In this document: one piece after another, positions 22,170 to 34,543 of the stretch
Layout of the letters: each line of letters starts with the position of its first letter
Numbering within the stretch: the first letter of the stretch is position 1
Source: Axinella damicornis
Taxonomy: Eukaryota > Porifera > Demospongiae > Axinellida > Axinellidae
Reading direction: 5' to 3'
Length of the DNA: 64,000 nucleotides
Assembly: GCA_963931865.1 (NCBI GenBank)
Contig: OZ007518.1
Coordinates: 6,378,570-6,442,569 of the forward strand
Translations under genes and position numbers: made by a program
Notes under the pieces: generated by a model
Database searches by the model: none
What the model saw: the letters and a program-made list of their open reading frames with translations, nothing else
Told to the model about the DNA's origin: nothing

Positions 22170-23271
22170 GGTGTGGGATCTGAATGATGGTTCAGTGGTG
22201 AACAGACTGGACCACCTCAGTGACCTGGTAAACTGCTTGAGGTTCAACTCTGCCACCATGGTCACTGGATGTGAGGTACTGTGCATAGTTGTGGATGTGA
22301 GGATACCTCTTGAAAATAGCCTCATTCCAAGCCCCATATGCAAAATCAAATATGGGCCTGGTAGCACTTCCATGCTAAATGTGTCACTGCTGTACATGTC
22401 GTGTGTTGTGTAGGACACTTCATTTCATATCAGCTGACGGTCACAGTCACAAAGACTAGTGTGGAGCTGACATTGTACTCCTGAAATATGCCAAATACGA
22501 ATGGCTTGCTTCCACCTATTTCAAGCCTGAGGTGCCAGTAACCCCCAGTAGGTATATACATGTATGCATGCAAAAGGATACGTATATACCTCTTTAAAGC
22601 AACCTGATTCCAAACCCCATACGCAAAATCAAATATGGGCCTGGTACGTAGCACTTCCATGCTAAATGTGTCGCTGCTGTACATGTCATGTGTGTTGTCT
22701 AGGACACCTCATTTCATATCAGCTGATATATATATGTACATATACGAGTAGCTTCGCTCGCATCGCTCGCTCAGCTACTTCCCCCTCGTTCACCTACGTG
22801 AGTAATCCAGTGCTGGACAGCTCTCTGTGCAGAGCTGCTGCTCCCCGATTGCGTCCGCTTCAGCTGCTGCTCCCCGATTGCATCGATCCGCTTCAATTGC
22901 TGCTCCCCATTTGTGTCTGCTTCAGCTGCTCCTTCCAGATTGCATCCACTTCAGCTGCTGTTCCCTGATTGCGTCTGCTTCACTGACTGCTGCTCCCTGA
23001 TTGCATCCGCTTCAACTGCTGCTCCCCGATTGCGTCTGCATCACTGACTGCTGCTCCCCGATTGCGTCCGCTTCAGCTGCTGCTCCCCGATTGTGTCCGC
23101 TTCAACTGCTGTTCCCCGATTGCGTCTGCTTCGACTGCTGCTCCCTGATTGCATCCGCTTGTAGCCCCAGCTGTTCCAGCCCATGCCCAATGTTCTTGAA
23201 CATCCTTTGCAGAGTTTGAGGCTCAGTAAATTGAAGTACAAAGGTCCCACCCCACAAACATCCCACTTCCG

Positions 23272-23309
<38 letters not shown>

Positions 23310-26300
23310 ACACACGTTAAAATCTTAATGTATTGATACATGTGACAGCACTTCATCATGAACAGAAAAGAGAGCAGTCTTCAGTAGCTCTATGATTACC
23401 GACTCTGTATGTAGGGATACGACGTACACGCAATATATGCTAATACAAAAGAATCTCTCCAAATCTCAGAAACGGTACACTTATAAGCCTTTATAACCAC
23501 ATACCGTTCATCTTCGAGTGTTTTCATGACCAACAAGACTCTTCGCGTCGCGAAAAACCGTCGCGAAAGTACCACACCAGGTACTCGCGAAACGGGCAAA
23601 TTGTTTTTCTTTCTTCTTCTTCTTCTTTCTTTCTTCTTCAGACGGGCTAGCTCAGCGTCGCCTCAATCTCTCATGATGGTTTTCGCACGAAACAGCAGCA
23701 TTTCACACCGAGTAGTGCACCTGGCCATCGCTTTATCGCAACCTCCAAGTTTTCACCAGGCGGCTGCAGCTGCCCACTCAATAACTATGGCTTCTTTAGT
23801 CACGCCATTTTCTCGTTTGTACGCATGCGCGATCACTTAGCAACGAACGTAATTATTACTCAAGATCGCTGAATTAGAAGTGTCTTGCGCCGTACCCGTT
23901 GTGTTGACATAATTATTGTACTTCATAAAACCGAGGTAGATTCTAAACTCTGGTTAATCTGCGTATAATTTATGTATGTTACTGCCTACTGTGTTCTGTG
24001 AGAGGGCTGAATGCCTATCTAAAGACTCAACAAATTAAATTATGTATAAATCTTGCTACTTCTGGTATAGCTAATAATTCTTCAGAGTTCAGACAGGGAT
24101 TACTGCCTTAGTATCCATCCAGAAAAGGGTTGACTTGGGTCTGATTCTTCAGCCAATGTGAATACCGGAGTCAATATTGTCCATATACCAAAGCAAGGGC
24201 TCCTACTACTTGTGTGGACACCGACTTCTGCTCTGTGATGGCAAATTGCATGCGCTGCTGCTAAAAAAAAAAGACATAAACAAGTAATAAAAAACATTTG
24301 AAAATGTAACAGGATGTAGGGATACCAGAACGGTAAAAAGTAAGGAAACAAGGCAGGGATGATCGCACAAAACAGTGAAGTATACAATCCCCCTACATAT
24401 CTTTTTTCATTATACACGTATATGGAAAAAGATCTCTGTAGGGGGGTTGTATACTTCACTGTTTTGTGCGATCATCCCTGCCTTGTTTCCTTACTTTTTA
24501 CCGTTCTGGTATCCCTACATCCTGTTACATTTTCAAATGTTTTTTATTACTTTGTATATATGGACTACTGAACATGTGTGGTTTCACGTGAAGGGATCAC
24601 GTTCAGGGTGTTCTGCTCTGCAATCTGATTGGTGCCTCCAAAATGTGTGTTGCAATAGTTGACAGAAATTATACACAAGTAATACCAACCCTCCTTTTCG
24701 ATTGTTCATACATGTATGAGGCCTGGGAACCAGGCTACCTTGGAGGAGTGGTCCCAATATCACATACAGCCCTTAAAAGTACCGTTGTACCGTTGCACAT
24801 GTGGCATCAGAATGCATGAACACTACCATGTTTCAACATTTCATTTTGTGTATGATGCGAAATTCATGACCATTTAGGCTGTGAAATTTAAGAGCTATAG
24901 CTATGTGCTGAGCACTGGTCTACTCAGGGTTCTTTTGAGCATCATGGGTAATGTGTATGTGTGTGCTCTGTCAGCACAGTTGAGTCTCACACTGTAGTCC
25001 AATCAGTGACCAGGGCACATGGTGAATAGCCATTTCAACAGTGATGCACAGATTGAGGCTGTTTATTGTGCCTGAACCGCTCTCATCTTGTGTACCGTCA
25101 ATGTTCCACTACACACACATGTACAGGATCACACCGTTGCGGTCTGGGACGTGATTTCTCCCATGGACATTATTCTGAGGAAGGTGTTGAAGGGACACAA
25201 GAAACCTGTCTATACAGTTGACTTTGATGAAAAGTACATCGTGTCAGGATCTTTAGACCACACTATCAAGGTACATATGTGTGGTAGCCTGGTAGGATGG
25301 GGGAGGAGTGGGGGAGAGAGGGAGCGGACAGAGGGGGAGGTCGGGAAAGGGAGGAGACGGACGAGGGGGAGCTTGTGTTAAGTTATAAATGCTAATTTCT
25401 TACCCTGATGAATTGCATGTTGCATTGAGTTTGATGATGTCATGTCTGTTTGGGGGGGGGGGGGGGGGGGGGGGGGGGATAACTATGCTAGATAAACAGT
25501 CACCACAGGTATCAGAATGCAAATTCCTTGATTCATGTTCATTCCTCTTCCCTCTTCCCTGTACGTAGATCTGGCGAACCTCTACCTGTGATTTGGTCCA
25601 CACTCTGCGTGGTCACGGGGGAGGAGTGTATTGTCTACAGTACAGGGGCAGCCACGTCGTCAATGGGTCTTACGATCGTACCATCAGGTCTGTTCTTGGT
25701 TAACCACCTGTTAGAATTTTGAAAGGGTAGCAGGTTTAGTGTGCTGAATCTTCCTGCTTTGAATGGTTTCTAGTGGACCAACAATTTTAAAGCCTTGTAT
25801 GTCTGCTGAGCCCAAATGTATTCTGCTTCTCCTTTCCAGAATATGGGACATTGAGCATGGAGCTCGTTTGAAGATACTGAATAGGCACAGTTCATCTGTC
25901 AGGTAAATTACATGTCCACTTGTGTGGATAGGGATGCATTCGATCGACACATTCTACATGTGCTTCCTTTAGATATTCCTGTGTAGATTCCAAATGGATG
26001 ACTTGTAGCAGCTCTTGTTGGGACAGCGTTCTCTCGCCCTTGTCGCATATGAGATGTTTCAGTACTTGGCTTCTCTATTGCCTTCACTGTGCCAGGACAA
26101 CTTAGCCAGCCTCAAACTAAGTGTTCCTCTGTATGTATGCAAGTAGCTGGACAGCTCAGCACAATACACACTGGCCTATAATGTATACCTGCGTTCTGGC
26201 TGAAGTGATATACCATGATACATGATTTCTATCTTCAATGGTTATGACGTAGTTCATGTGCAGACATGTTTTGAATGTAGCTAGGTTGCTTTTATGCAAG

Positions 26301-27467
26301 CAAGCATCACTTGTTCATTGTGTTGGAATTATGGCACACAGTGAAGATGCACCATTTTTCGGAAACTTAGGTACATACAAAGTCAGCAATCTTCATGACC
26401 GGCTCTTCAGAAGAAACATTCCATTGCAGCAAAGCTGCACTGCAAACACATGTCAGAAAGCGTTCTGAATCTTGAAATCAATTTTAACATACCTTCCTCC
26501 TCTATGCTCACTCTCTCCCCTCCTCCTTCCCTCCCCTCAGTTGATCTGCCCCCCACAACTTTTCCCTACTTAGCTGGTTGGTAACAAGAGTCCCTTATAC
26601 TAGCCTTTATCCCACCTGCCGTCCGAACTGCCATTGAATGGTAATGAACATAGAAATGGCTAAATCACTCCATCCGGCAGGCAGATATACACCACACGGC
26701 AATTCCCTCGTCTCATACGTCCGTACACAGTCTCCCACTAGTATGCCCACTCAAATAAATATGCCTTTCCCAACCCCCAAGTTCCTATATAGGGTAGTTT
26801 GTCGTCTAATACGTCCGTCGTCTCCTGCTAGTATGCCCAAATATGCCCTTCCCAACCCCCAAGTTCCTACATAGGGTAGTTTGGCTCATTTTATTGCCCC
26901 CTGGTGAGCGTTTTATAGAATATCTCAGCTCAACTACAGGTGCGCTGTATAATGTAATATGTACTGTAGTTCAGTCAATGAATGTTTTGCAAAAACCGGC
27001 TTGAATTAATCTTTAACCCGGTGAACAAACTAATAAGGCTGTCATAGTGTTCCCCCTATGTAGACGTAGACACACTAGCCAGCCTTCCCTTCGTCTCCAG
27101 TCATCCCTTTGTCTCCAGTCATCAATGACGATGCAAGTTATCCCACTGCCAATCTAGTAGCTACCAGCAGACTCAGAAAATGTTGCTGTTCTTCCAGATA
27201 GCTATGTACAGCAAACTCATTTTTCAATGTCGCCACGTCCTCGCATTTTTGGGGACATATAGTCAAGACTAAATGACGTCTCCTCCCCTTTTTACAATGT
27301 AGACTCAAATTAGTGTACTAATGGGGGTGGGAGAGTACGGTAGTTGACCACCTTGATCGATCAAGAATGAACCCGTGAAGAGTGTGGTTGATTGTCTGTC
27401 TCAATCTTTTCTGCTGCAGGTGTATCAGATTTGATGACAGGGGAATTGTCAGTGGCAGCTATGATCG
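22170..27467 (+). CDS. Beta-TrCP/Fbxw11-like WD40 protein, partial
   Basis: Five exons encode successive WD40 blades like the substrate-binding propeller of the SCF ubiquitin-ligase receptor beta-TrCP. They are 22170-22275 ([34 protein letters not shown]), 25127-25270 ([34 protein letters not shown]), 25569-25687 ([26 protein letters not shown]), 25840-25902 ([20 protein letters not shown]) and 27420-27467 ([16 protein letters not shown]). Splice sites are canonical and every junction is in phase. The F-box, the first blades and the last blades are not found. The TRP exons begin under 1 kb downstream. The gene is therefore either truncated, or its remaining exons are unrecognised or outside the assembly. 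Family confidence is high; intactness is doubtful. Confidence 0.72.
22315..22720. repeat. Duplicated block in WD40 intron
   Basis: A block with CCCCATATGCAAAATCAAAT, TATGGGCCTGGTA, GCACTTCCATGCTAAATGTG and TGCTGTACATGTCATGTGTT occurs at 22335-22440 and again at 22612-22730, as tandem copies with small gaps. It includes MITE-like ends. Confidence 0.8.
22835..23165. repeat. ~30-base GCTGCTCCCCGATTGCGTCC minisatellite
   Basis: About eleven imperfect copies of a unit like CTGCTGCTCCCCGATTGC followed by GTCCGCTTCA. One related unit also occurs in the dispersed repeat at 16.9 kb, so the array probably expanded inside that element. Confidence 0.85.
23398..24392 (+). mobile_element. Dispersed ~1 kb element, copy 2
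   Basis: Second copy of the element at 938-1995, with the same order of blocks. Its right-hand terminal block is repeated inverted immediately downstream (24430-24545), giving long, nearly identical arms around a short centre with CATTATACACGTATATGG. Confidence 0.75.
24286..24545. repeat. Long inverted repeat, ~110-base arms
   Basis: The left arm starts near TAAAAAACATTTGAAAATG and ends near CAATCCCCCTACA. The right arm is its reverse complement with almost no mismatches. High arm identity suggests recent insertion or gene conversion. It lies in a WD40-gene intron, so a transcript could fold into a stable hairpin. Confidence 0.8.
25453..25489 (+). repeat. Poly-G run
   Basis: A run of more than 30 G residues in a WD40-gene intron. 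Comparable runs occur at 40516-40538 (C), 54582-54607 (G) and 56050-56090 (G then C). Their true lengths are unreliable in any assembly. Confidence 0.85.
26700..26882. repeat. Tandem duplication (~90 bases)
   Basis: ATACGTCCGT, TAGTATGCCCA, CCCAACCCCCAAGTTCCTA and ATAGGGTAGTTTG recur in the same order in two adjacent units, the second slightly shorter. No coding content recognised. Confidence 0.75.
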
Positions 27468-27789
27468 GTAAGTGGAGTAAGAATGTGGTGGGAAATATTC
27501 AGAATTATTGTCTCGTGCCCAGACCCTCCCACTCGTGTGAAAAAGGGTCTGTTGGTCTGACTGACACATCTTGTCACAAAGTGGATGTTGTACTGTAATG
27601 AGGGTTACTGTATTTACGCTAATAAAACAGTACATCTAATCTAGGGTTGAAATTCTCAATTTCCACTAATCCAATTAAAGACGCTAATTATTCTCTGTGA
27701 TTCCAATGTAGCAATACCAGGAAATGTACTTATCCAAACAGCATGAGTTCCAAGTACACATTTACAAAATACACTATTCATAGTCAGTC

Positions 27790-28085
27790 TGATCCAGTCC
27801 AAATGCAGTGCGTGGCATGGCAGTTGATGCCTATTTCCTGGAATACAACTGTCCCGCCGAAATGCAGCGAAATGCAGCGGCATGGCAGTGGGTATCCATT
27901 TCCTGGAATAGTGTAGTCACGAATGCTCGAAATGCAGTGCATGGCAATGATGTCATGGCAGTAGACGCCCAGTTCCTGGAATAGTGCAGCTACAACAGTC
28001 ACAAACGCTCGAAAGCTCGAAATGCAGTACGTGGGATGGCAGTTCGATGCCCATTTCCTGGAATAACAGCAGTCACAAATGACTT
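27790..28085. repeat. AAATGCAGTGC...CCATTTCCTGGAATA minisatellite
   Basis: About four copies of a roughly 70-80-base unit containing CTCGAAATGCAGT, GGCATGGCAGT, GATGCCCATTTCCTGGAATA and AGTCACAAATG. It fills the gap between the last WD40 exon and the first TRP exon. Confidence 0.8.
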
Positions 28086-28336
28086 CTCTCCAAACACAGA
28101 GTGAAAATTTCTATCTATTACAATGGTCCATCCAATCTAGCGATACAAATTCATTTCCTGGAATTTTGACGATTCCAATCCTACGGTAGTGAATTTTGTT
28201 TTTATTTAGCACCCTACAAACCACTGAACTTGTGTATGTTATACGTACCCCCTCAGAACTAGCTAGGTAGCTACTTTGAAAGTTTATTTTGATTGATGTA
28301 CATGTGACAACTCCGAATGCACGCTTCTTGCTGCAG

Positions 28337-31300
28337 GCTTCACTTTCTCTACCACACTGTATATGTGGTGACCCTAACGTGTGCCCTGGTGTTAGCTGCC
28401 AGCAAGCGGGACCCACGCTCATATAACCTACCCGTGGATGTCTTTCGTCGGTGTTGTGAAGCTCTGGCTTTCATTTTTACTGTTGCAAATGGAATTTTTG
28501 AAATCCACCACATCGCAGTGTAAGTTTTTCCTATTAGGATAACAGTGAGAAAACATGAAGTTGCTATCCTATTCACCAATTCACCATGCACTTTCAGAGC
28601 CGTCCCCAAAAGAGTATGAGAATACAATTTCTTATGTAGGATTGAGTTGTGAAACACTACAGGTGCTAGTCTGATACATACTGACCTCTTGCGGTTGTGT
28701 TACTCTCATGCAGTCTGGTAAAACTACCCATGGGGATGAGATTGTGATCATACCATTATAATCCTTGCAGAATCACTTTGTGGAAAATTTAATTATAGCA
28801 TAGCTGTCTCAACTAATCAACGATGCATAGTTCACCAGCCTCACACTTGAATAATTATCCTAATTTTGTCTTTCATGTAGCTAGATCCAAGAATGAATTG
28901 AACATCACAAATTAATGTCACAAAAGAATTTAGGTAGTTATGTGGAGATATATATATAGCTCTTTCAGTTGTACATGTTCACCTCCGCCCTACACTGACA
29001 CCATAATTCATAACTGGCTATCCGTTCTTCAACTTCAACTACATTGATCTTGCTGCTGTCAGTTTCACCCTCCTCATCATCCCCTTACGGATCACAGGCT
29101 CCAATGTCCAGTGGGTGTTTGCGGCATTGGCATACCTCCTCCGGGCACTGACAATCTATATAAGTTTACACTTGCTATCAGGTAAATTAGAATTTGTGTG
29201 CAGCTATTTGTCTGTTGGAAGGGGGGATATGATAATAATCTGAGCATAGTAGGCTCAGGAAGTATACCTCATGCAGGCATACTATTTCATTTTGCAATCA
29301 TGTTTTGTGGTGAATGAAGGCAATGAACTAGATTGCTGGGTATAATATGTTCAAGTCTTCCTTTATAGATAAACATTCCCACACTTCAACCTTGCTGATT
29401 GTCCATCAAATTAATCTCTTCTTAAGAATTAGCATCGGCATACTTTAATTACTAGTCTGGCATAAGTCTGTAACTGTATGCTATTACGCTAACGTACTTC
29501 CACTCCATGTTAATCTGCATAACTTCCATACATATCTTCCATACATGGCTTGAACCTATATATCTCATTGGATGTCCCTAATCTACATTGTGACTCCATC
29601 AAATACGCCTTATCATTGTAGTATACTGCATAGAGAATGGATCACACGTAGATGGCAATACAATTATCCAGCATTGCTCACTTTCAGGTCATTTGGAATG
29701 TATGTGGCCATTATCTACCATATCATGAAGGAGGACATTGTCCCATTCGTGTTGGTGTTCTCCATTGCACTGTTTGCCTTCACTGGAGGGCTCTTCATGG
29801 CCCTGAGGGGAGAAGTCAGGACAGGTCAAAATTCAACCAGTGATCAATTCACAACTAGCTTGGACCTGCATCCTTCGGAGACTAAGTGAGCACAATTCAT
29901 TTTTGATGTATTTATCATTTAAGTTAATACAATAAGCTTTACATGGCATGTGTAGAATACTAATACCTGACACCTTGATTACCATTGCTATGTGACCATC
30001 ATTAATTTTTGCATGCATGCACACAAGAGATGAACCTAAATGAAGTCATAGTTTGAGAATGTGCTTAGAGTGCCTCGTGAAATTACTCTGAATTCAAAAA
30101 GTGTGATTGCAATGTAAGCTCATGCAGAGCACTGCTATTTCGGCTTCCATGTTTACCACATAATAATAGTGCCTAGCTTGGGGTGTATGGGGGTGGGGTG
30201 GGTGTATAGGGGTAGAGTGGGTGTATGGGGATGGGGTGGGTGTATGGGGGTGGGTACAACTACCTGCTCTCAGCTGGCTTTGTCATCCACACAGAGAAGG
30301 GTTGGCTTGGGTCCTCAACATATTCCTTGGGTACTAGCACTGTCAGTACTTCTTAAACCAGTGCTGCCGTAGAGTTACAAGATGATTGATATGACTCTGT
30401 GATTAGGATAGACTTCCGCTACAAAAAGGGTATTTATTGTAAACGGTTGACAGAATACATGAATACTTCCCATGTATAATATACTGTCATCCCTACCCTG
30501 TCTACATATCTTTTTCTATGATCTTGCAGGGAGTATTTCAATGTGTTGTTTACTGGTGTACGAACAATGGTTGAAGGCCAGGGTGTTCTGGAGTACTTTG
30601 GAGCAAATGGTTACAGGTTGATATTATTCTTTACCTTTAATGTACTATCTTTTAATAATGCAGTAGGGATGATTAGCATTTAATTGTTAGGCTCGTACCC
30701 AGGACTTCTCACCCCAGTGTTGTCACATGCAATGCTGGGGTGAGAAGTTCTGGATACAAGACTAGGTGTTTCACTAACCAACTATTATTCGATGAGTAGG
30801 AGGAAAATGCCTCAGTCCAACTAGTGGGTTAATTAACAGATGATGACCATACATCACATATACTCGATGACCAACCATTAGGAGCACATTGTTAACGCTG
30901 ACTATCCGTTCATATTGTAATATCCTTTAATGCAGGTGGCTTGGCCTTCTATTATACCTCGTTTTCCTGTTTGTGGTGATTGTCATCCTGCTAAACTTGC
31001 TCGTTGCACAAATGACTAACACATTTGCCAATTTGAAGATGGATGCACAGCTGGAACTGGCAATCAACCAAGCATGGACCATTAGCACACTGGAGCGAAC
31101 TGGTCTTATTGGACTGGTAAGTACGTATTATTAATTATTACCATCCTAGCTACATGTGCTAATCCCTAGGCATAAAATTGCTTCTGTCCTTCCTAATCCT
31201 TAATAGAACGGAACGGGTTAGCTACATGACAGCAGACCTGACAATCTAGGCATGATCTTTGTATGCCATAATCAATGCTGGTGTAATGCACCCTGGCTGG

Positions 31301-33316
31301 TCGCATCTATAGCTATGGTGCTAAATAGTGCATGGTATTGCAGCAATGACTCAATAATCCAGCAATGGCTAGAGATCAGCTTATATAGGGCACAGCAGAG
31401 AAACAGGTACAAACCAGTAAAACATGTAATAGTGATTTGAATTGACTGCAACGGAGACATACAGTCTGGTGTCAGTTGTATAAAACCATTGTTGACCATT
31501 GGTTACACTGGAGTGCTATTGCATTAGCAATAGCGCAGTAACGGCACGCTCATAACCTAACTGCAATTGGCAAAGCATTTCTGAGATGCATTACTGGCAT
31601 GAGTGATTGAGTCAGTGAGTCCACGAGTCTGCAGTCAGCAGTTTACATCAGACTGCTGTTCAGTGATGGAGACAACTCACCGTAGCCACTTCAGTTTTGT
31701 GTTACAAAATTTAATGGAAAGGATGTACAAGAGTCTGCCAGTGTCTGGCTGGTTTGAAGTAGAATGCTTCTCAGTAGAGTCCAGAATATATCACAGTGTT
31801 GTGGTATCAGGTGATGGAATCGTCCATGCATGGTTTAATTAGGGTAAGCTCAGTTGACAAGTAAGTCAATGCTTAGCAGCCCGCATCTATGGCATACCTC
31901 CCTCAGGAAGTTTGAAGAGAGGCCAACTGTATATGCTTGTTCTCCATCCAACTATTTTCACCTAATTATCAAAACGGTTGTTCAAAGCCGGGTGTTAGGA
32001 TAAGCGTACAGAACAGATAATCATTACAAGGTGTAGGTACAGCTTAGCTTCCGATGCAATTCATGAGACCTGCTATGGACAGCAGCATGGCAACGAGGTT
32101 AATGCTGAACTTGCCATGCCATTATGACATTGTTATTCCCTTTAGGACTTGAAAAAAATGTATTTTGTTGCCCAAGAAAGATGGGAAAATCCTCAAAGTA
32201 AGTTACTATACTGCATCAACCTTGTCGTCCCAATCATCGCATAGCCTGATGAATTTTATTCATGTGTGTAATCAGAGTACTCCATTTGAAATTATAACCA
32301 CACCTACAATTGAGTTGCTGAGTGTTTCTATTTATTATTTGCACAGTTTGTGCAGAATGACGTAAATTGAGGACCACCTTAATTTCGAATCAATTGAATT
32401 ATAATCTGAAAATCTATTTACACGATGCCTTACAAGCTCAAAGGTACCGCTATGCCAGTATGATTATATGGCACTGACTGCAATGAATATTGGCACCTCC
32501 TTGTCATCATGCATGCCATTATTTGACGTATTATAGTCCTTGCACTCATGCAGTAACTAGTATGTCTTCCTTAGTGTGGAGTGGTAACTTACTGACAAAC
32601 AGGTTATCACCTTATTGAGGATGCTAAAACAGCTCTGAAGTATAGCAGTGTTTATTGATTGAATTCCATGTGGGGAGTTTCACTTTCCTTTTCCTAACCT
32701 ATAGAACTGTTGGAGCAGGACCCTTCACTGAATGTCATCAGCAAGAAGGTAGTGAAGCTTGAAAAATTCATGAAGAAACATGCAGAGTTCTTGGAGAACA
32801 TGAGGTGAGGTTTGTACATGCACAGTACTCATTTACAGTCTAATGTAGCCTGCATGAATAAACCAGTGTCTATAATGCGTACCACTGCATGCTTATACTT
32901 AGATGTACTGGTCATGTCTTTGCTCAACATTCCCAGACCCGCCCAACTTTCCATTACTTGCGCAGTACGATTATCATACTGCAAGCAACGAAAAGCTGGG
33001 CATGGGCCTGGGAATGAGGCAATTATATACTATAAGTGATATACTCAGATATAGGCCTTTGCATGCAGCCGTGCAGGTTAGTTTATTTACTTAATTGGGT
33101 ATTTAGCTTTAGACCTTCACATATAACAGTTCAACACACAATTATTGTAGCACAATATTATGTATGGAAGGTTCAATCGAGATCTAAGTCACAAGGCACA
33201 CATACACACACACGCATACATATACATGCAGGAACACTGTGATGAAGCAGAAAGAAACCGAGGAAAGGATACTATTAGAGTTGAAGAAACTTAATAGGCA
33301 ATCACATTCTATGTAA
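28337..33316 (+). CDS. TRP-type cation channel, membrane domain and C-terminus
   Basis: The exons encode the membrane half of a TRP-family channel. S1-S2-like: 28337-28519 (FLYHTVYVVTLTCALVLAA). S3-S4-like: to 29181 (YIDLAAVSFTLLIIPLRITG). S5: 29688-29885 (YHIMKEDIVPFVLVFSIALF). Pore: 30530-30616 (FNVLFTGVRTMVEGQGVLEY). S6: 30936-31116 (VVIVILLNLLVAQMTNTFAN). The tail is 32146-32197, 32705-32804 (KVVKLEKFMKKHAEFLENM) and 33232-33316 (EERILLELKKLNRQ), with TAA at 33314. From 29885 on, all junctions are canonical and in phase. Upstream, a TAA at 29004 precedes S3 and phases around S4-S5 do not join, so small exons or a break may be missed. No ankyrin repeats are seen upstream, so the subfamily is uncertain. 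The tail is charged and coiled-coil-like. Confidence 0.72.
30181..30255. repeat. GGGTGTATGGGGGTGGGGT minisatellite
   Basis: About four G-rich tandem units in a TRP-channel intron. Confidence 0.8.
30688..30764. mobile_element. Degraded TAGGCTCGTACCC MITE
   Basis: Inverted ends GGCTCGTACCCAGGACTTCT and AGAAGTTCTGGATACAAGAC with a short centre, in a TRP intron. No convincing target duplication, so it is probably older. Confidence 0.65.
32930..33020. mobile_element. Degraded MITE in TRP intron
   Basis: Arms ATTCCCAGACCCGCCCAACTT and AAGCTGGGCATGGGCCTGGGAAT enclose CTTGCGCAGTA...TACTGCAAGCAACG, like the 4.1 and 21.7 kb copies. Confidence 0.7.
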
Positions 33317-34159
33317 CAACTAACAGTCCAACACCAATAATGATGGTAGTTAATTGCGCTAGTTATAACATAGGCAGGTACCCTGCATGCAATTGTAGGT
33401 CCATACGCAAACAATTTGAATCTTTGAATCTTGAGCTAGTGCCTTCCCATTGCTTATGTAATCACGCATGCATGCTGCATGGGAAACTGGCCTCATCTTG
33501 TGCTCTGTCTGTATAATTATGCTCCAGGACCAGGAGCTGAGGCTCTGGTGTGTTACAGGACAATATTATCTAAGTTATACACAAGCTGTTTCAGATTTTT
33601 ATCTCCGAAATGTTCATTTTAGTTGCTGCACAACTGCACACATAATTCTACCTCGAGCTCCTTGTAATGTTTACTTAAATCTATCGTTTCATTGAAGTGC
33701 GCTGCACGTGCAGTGCTATTGTAAACATGACTTGTGTATATAGACTTTTGTTGTAGCTTATCTTCTTGTGTAACCAGCTATTGCCCGTATTGTGTGTTCA
33801 ATAAGAATGTTATTTGCTTCAAAGCAGAGACCATTAGAGTTCTCCTCTCATGGTTTGGACAAATGAGTGCTTGAACTGGTGTGCAACTCTGATATTGAAC
33901 AACAGACACATCTTCAAGGTTTCTTTCCAATCGTTATATCATAATTATGTCTGAAATGGATTGGATTTAGCTCAAATTGTGGGGGAGAGCGTACATGTGG
34001 AAAGGGCTGCATGGCTTGTAACATTATAGTTATAAAGCAGCTAAGACAAGCAAGACTTAATTACTTCATGGAGAATATTTTCTTCAGGTGAGCAATATGA
34101 CTGTGACTCTCAGCCCATTCACCACAAACATTGAATTTACGTTTCATGGGTTCAAAGTT

Positions 34160-34252
34160 CAATGGTTCCTACGCCAATACTTCACTGTTTTGTGTGATCT
34201 CCCTACCTGGTTTCCGTACTTTTTGCCGTTCTGGTATCCCTACATCCTGTTA
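34160..34252 (+). mobile_element. Isolated terminal block of the ~1 kb element
   Basis: AATACTTCACTGTTTTGTG, then CTTTTTGCCGTTCTGGTATC and CCCTACATCCTGTTA match the element end at 24430-24545 and 1905-1995. It directly abuts the truncated gene copy at 34253. Confidence 0.8.
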
Positions 34253-34460
34253 TTACGTGTTAATATCAATGGGTAGACCACTTGCATGATGGAGGTTATG
34301 CTGACCAGTTGTGTAGAAGAAGATGGTATAGACAAAAATTCATACAATGGCACAAAACACATGACCCCAATGGCTAGACAAGAAAAGAGGTAAATATACG
34401 CAGACAGGGATCGATGTGATGATGGGAAATAGTGAAATGAATAAATCATAGATAGTAATA
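34253..34460 (-). pseudogene. Partial 3' copy of the FAD-TLC gene
   Basis: The minus strand repeats the last transmembrane segments of the gene at 34544-37117 (SAYIYLFSCLAIGVMCF, EFLSIPSSSTQLVSI, TSIMQVVYPL) with several substitutions, corresponding to about 34620-34830 of the full gene. It ends where the ~1 kb element terminus begins. It is a fragment with no start or upstream domain. Confidence 0.85.
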
Positions 34461-34543
34461 TGGGCTAGCTCTGGTAGAAGTATCAGGATTGGATGAAGCA
34501 GGTGCAGAGATGAGTAAGTTATGAATACAAAAAAAAAAAATTA

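Noticed and set aside
22835..23165. CRISPR-like array of ~30-base repeats
   Set aside because: Units are contiguous and imperfect with no unique spacers, and the context is eukaryotic. It is a minisatellite.
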